NCBI RefSeq assembly: GCF_016428595.1
Contig: NZ_JAELVQ010000012.1
Span: forward strand, 60,029 to 124,028
Direction of reading: 5' to 3'
Length of the DNA: 64,000 nucleotides
DNA from: Snuella sedimenti
Lineage (GTDB): Bacteria; Bacteroidota; Bacteroidia; Flavobacteriales; Flavobacteriaceae
This document shows, piece after piece, positions 16,539 through 25,610 of the stretch. A program made the translations under genes and the position numbers. How positions within the stretch are numbered: position 1 is the stretch's first letter; each line of letters opens with the position of its first letter. The notes below the pieces were generated by a model, which saw only the letters and a list, made by a program, of their open reading frames with translations, did not search any database and was not told where the DNA came from.

Positions 16539-19466
16539 ATGATATTACCCGCTCATTTACAAGAGTTAAGCAAAACGCTTTCAGGCGAACTATTTTATGA
16601 CAAATTGTTAAAAACAATTTATGCCACCGATGCATCTGTATATAAGATGCTGCCTTTAGCAGTTGCTTACCCTAAAACCAAAGCGGATATCAAGCTGTTA
16701 ATTGACTTTGCCAAAAAACACAACACCTCATTAATTCCCAGAACCGCAGGCACCTCTTTGGCCGGACAATGTGTGGGTAAAGGTATTGTTGTAGATGTAT
16801 CCAAATATTTTACAGAGATTATTGCTCTTAACGAAAAAGAGCAAACCATTACAGTGCAGCCAGGGGTAGTGCGTGATGCCTTAAACAATTATTTAAAACC
16901 TTATGGGCTCTTTTTTGGCCCTAATACTTCTACGTCCAATCGTTGCATGATTGGGGGAATGGTAGGTAATAACTCTTCTGGAACGACATCAATTCAATAT
17001 GGCGTAACACGTGATAAAGTTTTGGAAATGCAAACCATTTTAAGTGATGGCAGTGAAGCTACTTTTAAGGCTATTTCCAAATCTGAATTCCATATAAAAA
17101 TGGAAACCCCTGGTTTAGAAGGGCAAATCTATAAAACGATTTATACCGAACTCCAGTCGGAAGCGATCCATAAACAAATTGAAGACAACTTCCCAAAACC
17201 GGAAATTCACCGAAGGAATACCGGTTACGCTATAGATGAACTAGTGAACACAGAAATGTTTAAGCCTACCTGTATAGATACTAAGTTTAACATGTGCAAG
17301 TTGCTATCGGGAAGTGAAGGCACCTTAGCTTTTACAACAGGAATAACTTTAAAACTCGATGCATTACCACCACAAGAGAATATTATGGTAGCAGCACATT
17401 TTCACAGTATCGAAAACTGTTTGAATGCTGTTGTACCTGTTATGCAGCACGATTTGTATGCTTGTGAAATGATGGATAAAACCATTCTGGATTGCACTAA
17501 ACATAACAAAACACAAGAAGAAAACCGACAATTTTTGGAAGGCGATCCTGAAGCGATCTTAATGTGTGAAGTAAAAGCTGAAACCAAGGAAGAAGTACAA
17601 TCTAAAGTAGATGCTTTAATCAAAACCATTAAAGAAACAGGTTTGAGTTATGCTTATCCGTTACTCGTTGGTGACGATGTAGATAAAGCTAATAACCTAC
17701 GTAGTGCTGGCTTGGGCTTATTGGGAAATATTGTAGGGGACAAAAAAGCGGTGGCTTGTATTGAGGACACGGCAGTAGTAGTAGAAGATTTGGCAAGCTA
17801 TATTTCGGAGTTTACTGCCCTAATGGAAAACCACGGACAAAAGGCGGTCTATTATGCACATGCTGGAGCAGGCGAGATACATTTGCGACCTATTTTGGAT
17901 TTAAAGAAAGGTGGCGATGTGGACTTATTCAGAAAAATAACCACAGACGTAGCGCATTTAGTAAAAAAATACCAAGGCTCTATGAGTGGTGAGCACGGCG
18001 ACGGTATTGTTAGATCGGAATTTATACCTTTAATGATAGGTCAAGATAACTATGGTATTTTAAAACGTATTAAAACGGCTTTTGATGCCGATACTATTTT
18101 TAATCCGGGTAAAATTGTTGACGCTTTTCCTATGGATAAGGGCTTGCGTTATGAAGCAGATAAGCAGATCCCCACAATTGACACACTAATGGATTTTTCG
18201 GCATCGTTAGGCATTTTAAGGGAAGCCGAAAAGTGTAATGGCTCTGGGGACTGTAGAAAACTCCCTGAGTTCGGTGGTGTTATGTGTCCGAGTTACCGTG
18301 CTACCCGAAACGAGAAAGATACCACACGAGCACGAGCCAATGCTTTAAGGGAATTTTTGACTAATTCGGACAAAGCTAACAGGTTTGATCACAAAGAACT
18401 CAAAGAGGTATTCGATTTATGTCTTAGCTGTAAGGCTTGTGCGAGTGAATGTCCGAGTAGTGTAGACGTAGCAAGTTTAAAAGCTGAATTTCAATACCAA
18501 TACCAAAAGGCAAATGGGGTATCGCTACGCACAAAATTGTTTGCCTATAACGATACAATGAATCGTTACGGCGGCATGTTTCCAAAGCTTACAAACTTTG
18601 TGTTCACAAATGCTATTACAGCTTCATTATTGAAAAAAGCACTGGGTATAGCGAAAGATAGAACTTTACCATTGATTTCATCTATTAGTTTAAATAAGTG
18701 GTTCAAAGAGTTTAAAAAACAGCATATTGAAAAAGAACCAATTAAAACGATTTACTTGTTTAATGATGAGTTTACTAACCATTTAGATACAAAAATAGGG
18801 AAGGATGCTATTTCACTGTTAACCGCATTAAACTATAAAGTTGTTATTTTAGAAAACGATGTATCGGGGCGTGCTTTTTTGTCGAAAGGACTGTTAAAGC
18901 AGGCCAAAGCAGCCGCTAACAAAAATGTAGCTGTTTTTAAGGATAAGATATCGGCAGAATCGCCTTTATTGGGTATTGAACCATCTGCTATTTTAACATT
19001 TAAGGACGAGTATTTAAAATTGGCAGACAATAAGCAAGCAGCCAAAACCATTGCTAAAAACACACTATTAATCGAAGAGTTTTTACAACAGGAAATGGCA
19101 ATAGGCAATATTAAACACGAACAATTTACCAAGAAAGAAAAACAGATTAAGTTTCACGGACATTGCCATCAAAAAGCAATGGGGAATCAATTGTCCAGTT
19201 TTAGCGTATTAAACTTTCCGGAGAATTACAAGGTAACGATCATTCCGAGTGGTTGTTGTGGTATGGCAGGAAGTTTTGGATATGAAAAGGAGCATTACGA
19301 GGTTAGTATGGCCATTGGAGAACAAACCTTGTTCCCAGCCGTTAGAAAAGCCCCAAATGATACTATAATAGCTGCAAATGGCACAAGTTGCAGGCATCAA
19401 ATTAAAGATGGCACGCAGCGTGAGGCCTTGCACCCTATAACCATATTAAAGGATGCCTTAGCTTGA
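16539..19466 (+). CDS. FAD-linked oxidase fused to Fe-S (CCG-domain) subunit; D-lactate/glycolate dehydrogenase type
   Basis: 975-residue fusion of a GlcD/D-LDH flavoprotein and a GlcF-like iron-sulfur module, probably a membrane-associated respiratory dehydrogenase for D-lactate or another 2-hydroxyacid. FAD-binding PCMH domain (residues ~40-270): PRTAGTSLAGQ and GPNTSTSNRCMIGGMVGNNSSG. Oxidase C-terminal domain to ~540: AHAGAGEIHLRP and SGEHGDGIVRSEF. Two 4Fe-4S motifs: CNGSGDC...MCP (from ~565) and CLSCKACASECP (from ~627). Cysteine-rich CCG motifs: HGHCHQKA (~873) and GCCGMAGSFGYE (~905). The substrate is not decided by sequence. The last 9 bases overlap the convergent LpxH-like gene. Confidence 0.9.
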   Translation: MILPAHLQELSKTLSGELFYDKLLKTIYATDASVYKMLPLAVAYPKTKADIKLLIDFAKKHNTSLIPRTAGTSLAGQCVGKGIVVDVSKYFTEIIALNEKEQTITVQPGVVRDALNNYLKPYGLFFGPNTSTSNRCMIGGMVGNNSSGTTSIQYGVTRDKVLEMQTILSDGSEATFKAISKSEFHIKMETPGLEGQIYKTIYTELQSEAIHKQIEDNFPKPEIHRRNTGYAIDELVNTEMFKPTCIDTKFNMCKLLSGSEGTLAFTTGITLKLDALPPQENIMVAAHFHSIENCLNAVVPVMQHDLYACEMMDKTILDCTKHNKTQEENRQFLEGDPEAILMCEVKAETKEEVQSKVDALIKTIKETGLSYAYPLLVGDDVDKANNLRSAGLGLLGNIVGDKKAVACIEDTAVVVEDLASYISEFTALMENHGQKAVYYAHAGAGEIHLRPILDLKKGGDVDLFRKITTDVAHLVKKYQGSMSGEHGDGIVRSEFIPLMIGQDNYGILKRIKTAFDADTIFNPGKIVDAFPMDKGLRYEADKQIPTIDTLMDFSASLGILREAEKCNGSGDCRKLPEFGGVMCPSYRATRNEKDTTRARANALREFLTNSDKANRFDHKELKEVFDLCLSCKACASECPSSVDVASLKAEFQYQYQKANGVSLRTKLFAYNDTMNRYGGMFPKLTNFVFTNAITASLLKKALGIAKDRTLPLISSISLNKWFKEFKKQHIEKEPIKTIYLFNDEFTNHLDTKIGKDAISLLTALNYKVVILENDVSGRAFLSKGLLKQAKAAANKNVAVFKDKISAESPLLGIEPSAILTFKDEYLKLADNKQAAKTIAKNTLLIEEFLQQEMAIGNIKHEQFTKKEKQIKFHGHCHQKAMGNQLSSFSVLNFPENYKVTIIPSGCCGMAGSFGYEKEHYEVSMAIGEQTLFPAVRKAPNDTIIAANGTSCRHQIKDGTQREALHPITILKDALA

Positions 19467-20306
19467 TTTTTTTTGATGTTGATCAACAATGGTAATGGCT
19501 GCTATTAGATCTTTCATCTCCATTGCCTTTACATCTTCATCAACATAGAAAGGTGCTAGTTTGTCTTTGTTGAAATTGTAAATCTTCCAGCGTTTAAATT
19601 GATATTCTAATGCCGTAAAATTTTCAACCCAATCACCAGAATTTAGATACATGGTTTTTCCGTATTTATTTTCCTTGTATACCATTTTAGGCTGGTGGAT
19701 ATGTCCGCAAACAACATAGTCGTAGTCGTTTTCTATGGCTAGATCAGAAATGACCGTTTCATAATCATTAATATATTTTACAGCACCCTTTACGCCATCC
19801 TTTACTTTTTTGGACAAGGAACGTTTTTCTTTTCCCATACGCTCCAAACACCAATTAATGCAGCGGTTTAGCAAAATAAGTAAATCATAGCCATAGCCTC
19901 CTAGCTTAGCCAACCATTTAGCATTTTGAATGGAAGTATCAAAAACATCGCCATGAAAGAACCAAGCCTTTTTGCCGTCCAATTCCAAAACCAATTTGTC
20001 AACAATAGAAAGATTGCCTATGTTGGTGTCACTAAACTTTCGTAACACTTCGTCATGGTTTCCTGTAATATAGATAATCTCAACACCGTTTGCTGCCATA
20101 TCTATAATCTTTTTAATTACTTTTAGATGGGACTTAGGGAAATAGCGCTTACTAAATTGCCAAACATCAATAATGTCACCATTTAAGATTAGTTTTTTAG
20201 GCGTGATACTGTTTAAATAGCTTAATAAATGTTTTGCATGGCAACCATAGGTACCTAAGTGGACATCAGAAATAACGGCGATCTCTATTTTACGTTTTAT
20301 TTTCAA
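19458..20306 (-). CDS. LpxH-like metallophosphoesterase (putative UDP-2,3-diacylglucosamine diphosphatase)
   Basis: 282-residue calcineurin-like phosphoesterase of the LpxH/UDP-2,3-diacylglucosamine hydrolase group. All metal-site motifs are present: SDVHLG (D14, H16), NGDIIDVW (D44), TGNHDE, FHGDVFD and CGHIHQP. The length and the CxE/KR-rich lid (CINWCLERMGKEKRSLSKKV) match bacteroidotal proteins annotated this way. The expected reaction is hydrolysis of UDP-2,3-diacylglucosamine to lipid X in lipid A synthesis, at the inner membrane face. Some members of this COG2908 branch have other substrates, so I withhold a symbol. It converges on and overlaps the oxidoreductase gene by 9 bases and is divergent from aroC. 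Confidence 0.82.
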   Translation of the reverse strand: MKIKRKIEIAVISDVHLGTYGCHAKHLLSYLNSITPKKLILNGDIIDVWQFSKRYFPKSHLKVIKKIIDMAANGVEIIYITGNHDEVLRKFSDTNIGNLSIVDKLVLELDGKKAWFFHGDVFDTSIQNAKWLAKLGGYGYDLLILLNRCINWCLERMGKEKRSLSKKVKDGVKGAVKYINDYETVISDLAIENDYDYVVCGHIHQPKMVYKENKYGKTMYLNSGDWVENFTALEYQFKRWKIYNFNKDKLAPFYVDEDVKAMEMKDLIAAITIVDQHQKKSS

Positions 20307-20356
20307 AATATATCAAATTTCTGTAAATATCGTAGACATATATTATTTAGGGGTTA

Positions 20357-20402
20357 CGTTACAATTATCTAACTGTGAGTATATTGTTAAAAAATTGTAA
20401 CG
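20357..20402. promoter_or_regulatory. Inverted repeat in the lpxH-like/aroC divergent region
   Basis: Perfect 10-bp arms CGTTACAATT (20357-20366) and AATTGTAACG (20393-20402) with a 26-base spacer, 51 bp upstream of the LpxH-like start. It could be a two-site operator or a cruciform. No cognate regulator is adjacent. Confidence 0.35.
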
Positions 20403-20504
20403 CCCTTGATTGTGATAAGATATATTATCGTTCTTTCCTATTAAAAAGGAAGCTTAGCACAGCCTTTACCTTGGATGGTTAAAAGAAATTCTTAACTTTC
20501 ATTT

Positions 20505-20533
20505 TTGTATCTCTAAGAATAGATTTACTTTAG
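20505..20533 (+). promoter_or_regulatory. Probable aroC promoter
   Basis: TTG at 20505-20507 and TACTTTAG at 20526-20533 (one mismatch to TAnnTTTG) with an 18-bp spacer. The ATG of aroC follows at 20550. Confidence 0.45.
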
Positions 20534-20549
20534 CGTCAAAAATTTATTT

Positions 20550-21614
20550 ATGGCAGGGAATTCCTTTGGTAAATTATTTACATTAACAACTTATGGCGAA
20601 TCGCACGGAACTGCTTTGGGCGGCGTTATAGATGGGTGTCCGGCAGGGATTGATGTTGATATAGAGGCTATTCAACAAGAATTGGATAGAAGAAGACCGG
20701 GACAGTCTTCAATAGTAACGCAGCGAAAAGAACCAGATACCGTAAAATTTCATTCTGGTATTTTTGAAGGAAAAACAACAGGGACTTCCATCGGATTTGT
20801 TATAGAAAATACCAATCAAAAATCACATGATTATTCACATATAAGAGATAGCTACAGACCGAGTCATGCAGATTATACCTATGACAAAAAATATGGTATT
20901 CGTGATTATAGGGGCGGTGGTCGTAGTTCAGCACGTGAAACAGCTTGTCGCGTTGTCGCTGGAGCTTTGGCAAAGCAAATGCTAAAGGGTATTGAAATAA
21001 GTGCCTATGTTTCTGGTGTAGGTACCATGAAATTGAATAAACCACATACAGCACTTGACCTTACCCAAATAGAATCTAATATTGTGCGTTGTCCAGACCA
21101 AGCCATGGCAAAAGACATGGAGGCATATATCAAAGAAGTGCGCAGCAAAGGCGATACCGTTGGAGGTATTGTTAGTTGTGTTATTAAAAATGTGCCAATT
21201 GGACTTGGAGAACCCGTATTTGATAAGTTACATGCCGAACTAGGTAAGGCCATGCTATCTATCAATGCTGTAAAAGGATTTGAATATGGTAGCGGCTTTG
21301 AAGGCAGCACCATGTACGGCAGCGACCATAATGATGCATTTAACAATGATGGTACAACAAAAACCAACTTTTCTGGAGGTATCCAAGGGGGTATTAGTAA
21401 TGGTATGGACATCTATTTTAATGTAGCATTCAAGCCTGTGGCTACGCTTATCCAGAAATACGAAACAATCGATAAAGAAGGAAACACAGTCGAAATGCAG
21501 GGTAAAGGACGTCACGACCCTTGTGTGGTGCCCAGAGCGGTGCCTATTGTTGAAGCGATGGCGGCATTGGTACTTGCTGATTATTTTCTTTTAAACAAAT
21601 TATCAAAACTATAA
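20550..21614 (+). CDS. aroC: Chorismate synthase
   Basis: Last step of the shikimate pathway: anti-1,4-elimination of phosphate from EPSP to chorismate, requiring reduced FMN. 354 residues, normal length. The three family signatures are visible: [18 protein letters not shown] near the N-terminus, [33 protein letters not shown] in the middle, and [18 protein letters not shown] near the C-terminus. The FMN-binding Arg/His residues are intact. It starts the aroC-symporter-sulfurtransferase co-directional run with only 4 bp to the next gene, although these functions are unrelated and the link may be transcriptional only. Confidence 0.97.
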   Translation: MAGNSFGKLFTLTTYGESHGTALGGVIDGCPAGIDVDIEAIQQELDRRRPGQSSIVTQRKEPDTVKFHSGIFEGKTTGTSIGFVIENTNQKSHDYSHIRDSYRPSHADYTYDKKYGIRDYRGGGRSSARETACRVVAGALAKQMLKGIEISAYVSGVGTMKLNKPHTALDLTQIESNIVRCPDQAMAKDMEAYIKEVRSKGDTVGGIVSCVIKNVPIGLGEPVFDKLHAELGKAMLSINAVKGFEYGSGFEGSTMYGSDHNDAFNNDGTTKTNFSGGIQGGISNGMDIYFNVAFKPVATLIQKYETIDKEGNTVEMQGKGRHDPCVVPRAVPIVEAMAALVLADYFLLNKLSKL

Positions 21615-21618
21615 ATCC

Positions 21619-22929
21619 ATGAAGAAGCTCGCATTACATTGGCAAATATTATTAGGAATGGCTTTAGGAGTCGTTGTAGGTTTAATAATGACCAAATTTG
21701 ATGGGGGCAGAGAGATTATTCAGGATTGGGTTAAACCTTTTGGTAATATATTCATTAATGCTTTAAAATTAATAGCCGTTCCATTAATATTGGCTTCACT
21801 TATTAAGGGTGTATCTGACTTAAAGGATATAGCCAAACTTTCAAAAATGGGAGGGAGGACAATCGGAACATACGTCGTTACGACCGTTATAGCGGTTTCT
21901 ATTGGTTTATTGGTTGTAAATGTTGTTCAGCCTGGAAAATCAATAACAGAAGCAACCAGGACAGAATTGGTAGAGAGTTATAAAGGCGATGCAGAAAAAA
22001 AAATATCGGCTGCCGAAAAACAAAGAGAAGCAGGGCCGTTACAGGCTTTGGAAGATTTAGTACCCAGTAATATTTTTGATGCAGCCAGCGATAATGGTAA
22101 CATGCTTCAGGTTATCTTTTTTGCTATCTTTTTTGGCTTAGGGTTGATCTTAATCCCCGAAGAAAAGGCAAAACCTGCAAAGCAATTTTTTGATAGCTTT
22201 AATGAAGTTATCCTAAAACTTATTGATTTAATCATGTTGGCAGCCCCATACGGTGTGTTTGCCCTATTGGCCGCATTGGTTGTTGAATCGCCAAGTGCCG
22301 ATTTATTCAGCGCCTTGGGGTGGTATGCCTTTTGTGTGCTATTGGGCTTGGCTATGATGATTGTCGTCTATACTATAATCGTCCTTGTTTTTACGGGAAA
22401 AACACCAAAATTCTTTTTTAATGGTATTGGCCCAGCACAATTGCTAGCATTTTCTACCAGTAGTAGTGCCGCAACGCTTCCAGTAACGATGGAGCGTGTT
22501 GAAGAGCATCTTGGCGTAGAAGAAGAGGTGACCAGCTTTGTGTTACCTATTGGTGCGACTATTAATATGGACGGAACCAGCTTGTACCAAGCGGTAGCAG
22601 CTGTTTTTATTGCGCAGGCCTTTGGTATGGATTTAAGCTTGGGTGTGCAATTAGGTATTATTGTTACGGCCACATTGGCATCTATAGGAAGTGCAGCCGT
22701 ACCTGGTGCCGGAATGGTAATGTTAGTTATTGTATTGGCGCAGGCTGGCATTCCCGAAGCTGGTTTGGCATTAATCTTTGCAGTAGATAGACCGTTGGAT
22801 ATGTGTAGAACCGTAGTGAATGTAACAGGTGATGCAGCAGTTTCTATGTTGGTAGCTAAATCGGTTGATAAACTAGGGGAACCCCATGTGAGAAACTGGG
22901 ACGATAATTATAAAAAAAGAAATGATTAG
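21619..22929 (+). CDS. Dicarboxylate/amino acid:cation symporter (DAACS family)
   Basis: 436-residue inner-membrane carrier of the glutamate/aspartate/C4-dicarboxylate:Na+ or H+ symporter family. The first hairpin has WVKPFGNIFINALKLIAVPLILASLIKG. The serine-rich HP1 loop is FSTSSSAATLPVTMERV. TM7 has NMDGTSLYQAVAAVFIAQ, and HP2/TM8 has SIGSAAVPGAGMVMLVIVL followed by VDRPLDMCRTVVNVTGDA. A longer acidic/basic loop (residues ~115-150) between TM3 and TM4 is typical of bacteroidotal members. The substrate cannot be assigned (glutamate, aspartate, serine/threonine or succinate). It starts 4 bp after aroC and is followed 17 bp later by the sulfurtransferase gene. Confidence 0.92.
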   Translation: MKKLALHWQILLGMALGVVVGLIMTKFDGGREIIQDWVKPFGNIFINALKLIAVPLILASLIKGVSDLKDIAKLSKMGGRTIGTYVVTTVIAVSIGLLVVNVVQPGKSITEATRTELVESYKGDAEKKISAAEKQREAGPLQALEDLVPSNIFDAASDNGNMLQVIFFAIFFGLGLILIPEEKAKPAKQFFDSFNEVILKLIDLIMLAAPYGVFALLAALVVESPSADLFSALGWYAFCVLLGLAMMIVVYTIIVLVFTGKTPKFFFNGIGPAQLLAFSTSSSAATLPVTMERVEEHLGVEEEVTSFVLPIGATINMDGTSLYQAVAAVFIAQAFGMDLSLGVQLGIIVTATLASIGSAAVPGAGMVMLVIVLAQAGIPEAGLALIFAVDRPLDMCRTVVNVTGDAAVSMLVAKSVDKLGEPHVRNWDDNYKKRND

Positions 22930-22946
22930 ACATAAAGCCCTTTGTT

Positions 22947-23768
22947 ATGAGTTCTAATATTGTTTTTTCTATGCCAATAGTTTCTGTAGCTTGGTTGTAT
23001 GAACACTTAGATGCTGATAATTTAATCGTTTTAGACGGAACTATTAACAAAGTATTGGATGCCTCCCAGCAACAAATACCAAAGGCTCGCTTTTTCGATA
23101 TTAAGAATAAGTTTAGTGAAGTAGGCGCACCATTTCCAAGTACATTCCCATCCGAAGCACAATTTGAAAAAGAGGCACGGGCTTTAGGTATTAACAAAGA
23201 GAGTGCTATTGTTGTATATGACGATAAAGGTATTTATTCATCAGCACGTGTATGGTGGTTGTTTAAAGCCTTCGGACATCATAACATAGCTGTGCTAAGT
23301 GGCGGTTTACCCTCATGGCAAAAAGCCAATTACAAAACGGAACGGATGATGCCATATAGCGGTGGTTCAGGGGATTTTGAAGCAAAGCTAAACCCAATGG
23401 CCATGGTGTTTTTTGATGAAATGAGAACCGCATCAACAAATAAAACGCATACCATTATTGATGCCCGTTCCAAAGGGCGTTTTAACTGTCAAGAACCAGA
23501 ACCTAGAGAAGGTTTACGTATGGGAACCATACGTAATTCTATTAATTTACCCTTTACCGATTTGTTAAGTGATGGCGAAATAAAATCTAAAGAAGATTTA
23601 GAGCTTATATATGCCGAATTAGCAAAAAAAGAAGACCCTATAATCTTTTCTTGTGGCTCGGGGATTACGGCTTGCGTACTGGCATTAGGTGCAGAAATAA
23701 CTGGGTATAAAAATATATCGGTTTACGATGGTTCCTGGACAGAGTGGGGGACTTTAGTACAGGAGTAA
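22947..23768 (+). CDS. sseA: 3-mercaptopyruvate sulfurtransferase-type rhodanese
   Basis: 273-residue two-domain rhodanese. The N-terminal inactive domain (residues ~10-135) has GTINKVLDASQQQIPKARFFDI and VVYDDKGIYSSARVWWLFKAFGH. The C-terminal catalytic domain has the active-site loop CGSGITA starting at C236. The CG[ST]G[VI]TA form points to 3-mercaptopyruvate as sulfur donor, whereas thiosulfate sulfurtransferases have CRKGVT-like loops. It is expected to move sulfane sulfur from mercaptopyruvate to cyanide or thiol acceptors in the cytoplasm. It ends exactly where the convergent DCC-family gene ends; there is no spacer and no terminator between them. Confidence 0.88.
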   Translation: MSSNIVFSMPIVSVAWLYEHLDADNLIVLDGTINKVLDASQQQIPKARFFDIKNKFSEVGAPFPSTFPSEAQFEKEARALGINKESAIVVYDDKGIYSSARVWWLFKAFGHHNIAVLSGGLPSWQKANYKTERMMPYSGGSGDFEAKLNPMAMVFFDEMRTASTNKTHTIIDARSKGRFNCQEPEPREGLRMGTIRNSINLPFTDLLSDGEIKSKEDLELIYAELAKKEDPIIFSCGSGITACVLALGAEITGYKNISVYDGSWTEWGTLVQE

Positions 23769-24185
23769 TTATTCTAAAAATTTACTTTTTAAGTCTGGGG
23801 TTGGTAGCATACAGGCATCTTTTTTTCCATACCATCTATAACGGTTTTTTGCAATGTAATCGTAAAACCAGTTACGAATAAATGCTGGAACAATTAAAAA
23901 TATAACCATCAAATTGTTTGGAAAGCTTAATTGTGATGCAATTTTTAAAGCGGCAGTCGATTTATAGCTAACACCACTGCTTGGTGTATATAGAATAATG
24001 GAATCTGTTTTGTTGGTATCAACACGATAGGTTTCAATAATTTGTTTCCCGACACTGCTTTGTAGTGGAGCAAACCGAAATACATCATGTTTGTCACGTT
24101 TTATGGTATATTGGACAGATGCATTACAAAGGTTGCATACACCATCAAATAAAATGAGTTTTTTATGTTTTGGAAAATCTACCAT
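23769..24185 (-). CDS. DCC-family (DUF393) thiol-disulfide oxidoreductase-like protein
   Basis: About 138 residues with the N-terminal LILFDGVCNLCNASVQYTIKRD signature (C17-x-x-C20), which defines the DUF393/DCC family, followed by RFAPLQSSVGKQII and a C-terminal YDYIAKNRYRWYGKKDACMLP. Members are small thioredoxin-fold-like proteins of unknown substrate, often membrane-proximal; a hydrophobic stretch (NLMVIFLIVPAFIRNWF) could lie along the membrane. I prefer ATG 24185 (MVDFPKHKK). In-frame ATGs up to 24218 are possible. The stop codon abuts the stop of the convergent sulfurtransferase gene; both proteins handle thiols, but they are not an operon. Confidence 0.8.
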   Translation of the reverse strand: MVDFPKHKKLILFDGVCNLCNASVQYTIKRDKHDVFRFAPLQSSVGKQIIETYRVDTNKTDSIILYTPSSGVSYKSTAALKIASQLSFPNNLMVIFLIVPAFIRNWFYDYIAKNRYRWYGKKDACMLPTPDLKSKFLE

Positions 24186-24260
24186 GGTGTATTCCATTTT
24201 TTTGATTAACATCATCAATACGTACAGATGCTATGCAAAAATAATATAGTTTTACCTGCT

Positions 24261-25607
24261 TTAAAAGCTTAAAGTAAATACTGTTTCTTTTTCTGGAACG
24301 GAGCTTACCCTTAAACTACCACCGTGCAGTCGCATAATGTGCTTGGAAAGGCTTAAACCAATACCTGTTCCTTCTTTTTTAGTCGTGAAAAAGGGGACAA
24401 ATATATCGCTAAGTAGATCTGATGGAATACCAGGGCCATTATCTGCTACCTGTAAAACAATCTTTCCATTGTACCCTTTCGTTCCTATAAGCTTTATTAC
24501 GCCATTGGTATTGTCCCCTATAGACTGCAATGCATTCTTTACCAAATTTACCAATACCTGCAACACTTGTTTTTCATCAGCAAATATTTCTAAATCGTTG
24601 GAAATATTGGTCTTGAAGGTTACGTTACTGAATCCCTTTTCCTGGCTACACAAGATTTTTATTTTGTCAAACAGCGATTCAACCGATAAAATGTTCTTAT
24701 CTGGGCTAGGAATCTTGGTAAGTGTTCGATATGAATTCACAAAATCTACCAAATTATGACTGTTTTGTTTAATAACATTCAATCCTTTTGATATATTTTT
24801 AGAAACACTGGCATCCATTAATTGCTCATTATTGGTACTGGAGTGTTTATTTATTGTATCAACAAGTGTTTCCGATAAAGAGGTGATTGGGGCTATGGTA
24901 TTCATAATTTCATGCGTTAGCACACTAAAGAGCTTATTCCAGGAATCGACTTCATTTTGTTCGATCTCTGAGTTGATATTTTGAATAAGCACCAATAATA
25001 ATTCTTTTTTATTTAACACTAAAGGGGTCGCTTTTACGGATAGCTTGATGATTTCCCGCTCGTTGGTAAACTGAAACAATTTGGGATCAAAAGGCTTTAA
25101 GCCGGCAATGAGATCGTGTAGCTTTTTATTAATTTGTTGCAGTTGTCTTACATGTGTTAGTTGATTGCGCGATAACATAGCTTTTGCGCTTTTATTTGCA
25201 GTATAAATATGCCCATGTTTGTTAATGGTAAGAATACCTATGGCGGCCTCTTCTAATATGGTTTGGTAGTATCGCTCTTGTGCCTCATGTTCAATTTTTA
25301 TACCTTGAATAAGATTGTTTACCTTATTTAAACTATCGTGAAGTGCTTTTAAAGACTTGTTTTTTATATGAATGGGATAATGTACCGTAGAGTCATCGTT
25401 TTCAATAGCTTCAAAAAAGAATGCTATTTTTTTATTGGTTTGGTTTAAAAACGCAATAAGTCCAATAACTTGGGCGATTAAGATTATTCCCAAATAAATG
25501 GCATAATCTAAATGATTTTGTAAAATAGAAAAGGCAAAGCCTATAGAAGTAGCCAGTATAAACACTACCCTGAAAATGATCTTAAAATATAATGCCTTAC
25601 TACTCAT
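24261..25607 (-). CDS. Membrane sensor histidine kinase (NtrB/NtrY-like)
   Basis: 448 residues. Two N-terminal transmembrane helices (~8-29, ~35-55) enclose almost no periplasmic loop, suggesting intramembrane or cytoplasmic sensing. A linker and PAS-like domain follow (ILEEAAIGILTINKHGHIYTANKSAKAML, ~115-210), then a HisKA helix with the phospho-acceptor H232 in SVLTHEIMNTIAPI. The HATPase_c domain has N box VNLVKNALQSI, G1 DNGPGIP, F box PFFTTKKEGTGIGLSLSK and G2. It lies 3 bp downstream of its response regulator and is divergent from the TolC-exporter genes, so it most likely controls them. The signal is unknown. Confidence 0.9.
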   Translation of the reverse strand: MSSKALYFKIIFRVVFILATSIGFAFSILQNHLDYAIYLGIILIAQVIGLIAFLNQTNKKIAFFFEAIENDDSTVHYPIHIKNKSLKALHDSLNKVNNLIQGIKIEHEAQERYYQTILEEAAIGILTINKHGHIYTANKSAKAMLSRNQLTHVRQLQQINKKLHDLIAGLKPFDPKLFQFTNEREIIKLSVKATPLVLNKKELLLVLIQNINSEIEQNEVDSWNKLFSVLTHEIMNTIAPITSLSETLVDTINKHSSTNNEQLMDASVSKNISKGLNVIKQNSHNLVDFVNSYRTLTKIPSPDKNILSVESLFDKIKILCSQEKGFSNVTFKTNISNDLEIFADEKQVLQVLVNLVKNALQSIGDNTNGVIKLIGTKGYNGKIVLQVADNGPGIPSDLLSDIFVPFFTTKKEGTGIGLSLSKHIMRLHGGSLRVSSVPEKETVFTLSF

Positions 25608-25610
25608 AGT

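Noticed and set aside
16539..19466. Frameshift or fusion artefact in the long FAD/Fe-S gene
   Set aside because: The GlcD-GlcF-type fusion of about 975 residues is a known natural architecture and both halves keep all motifs.
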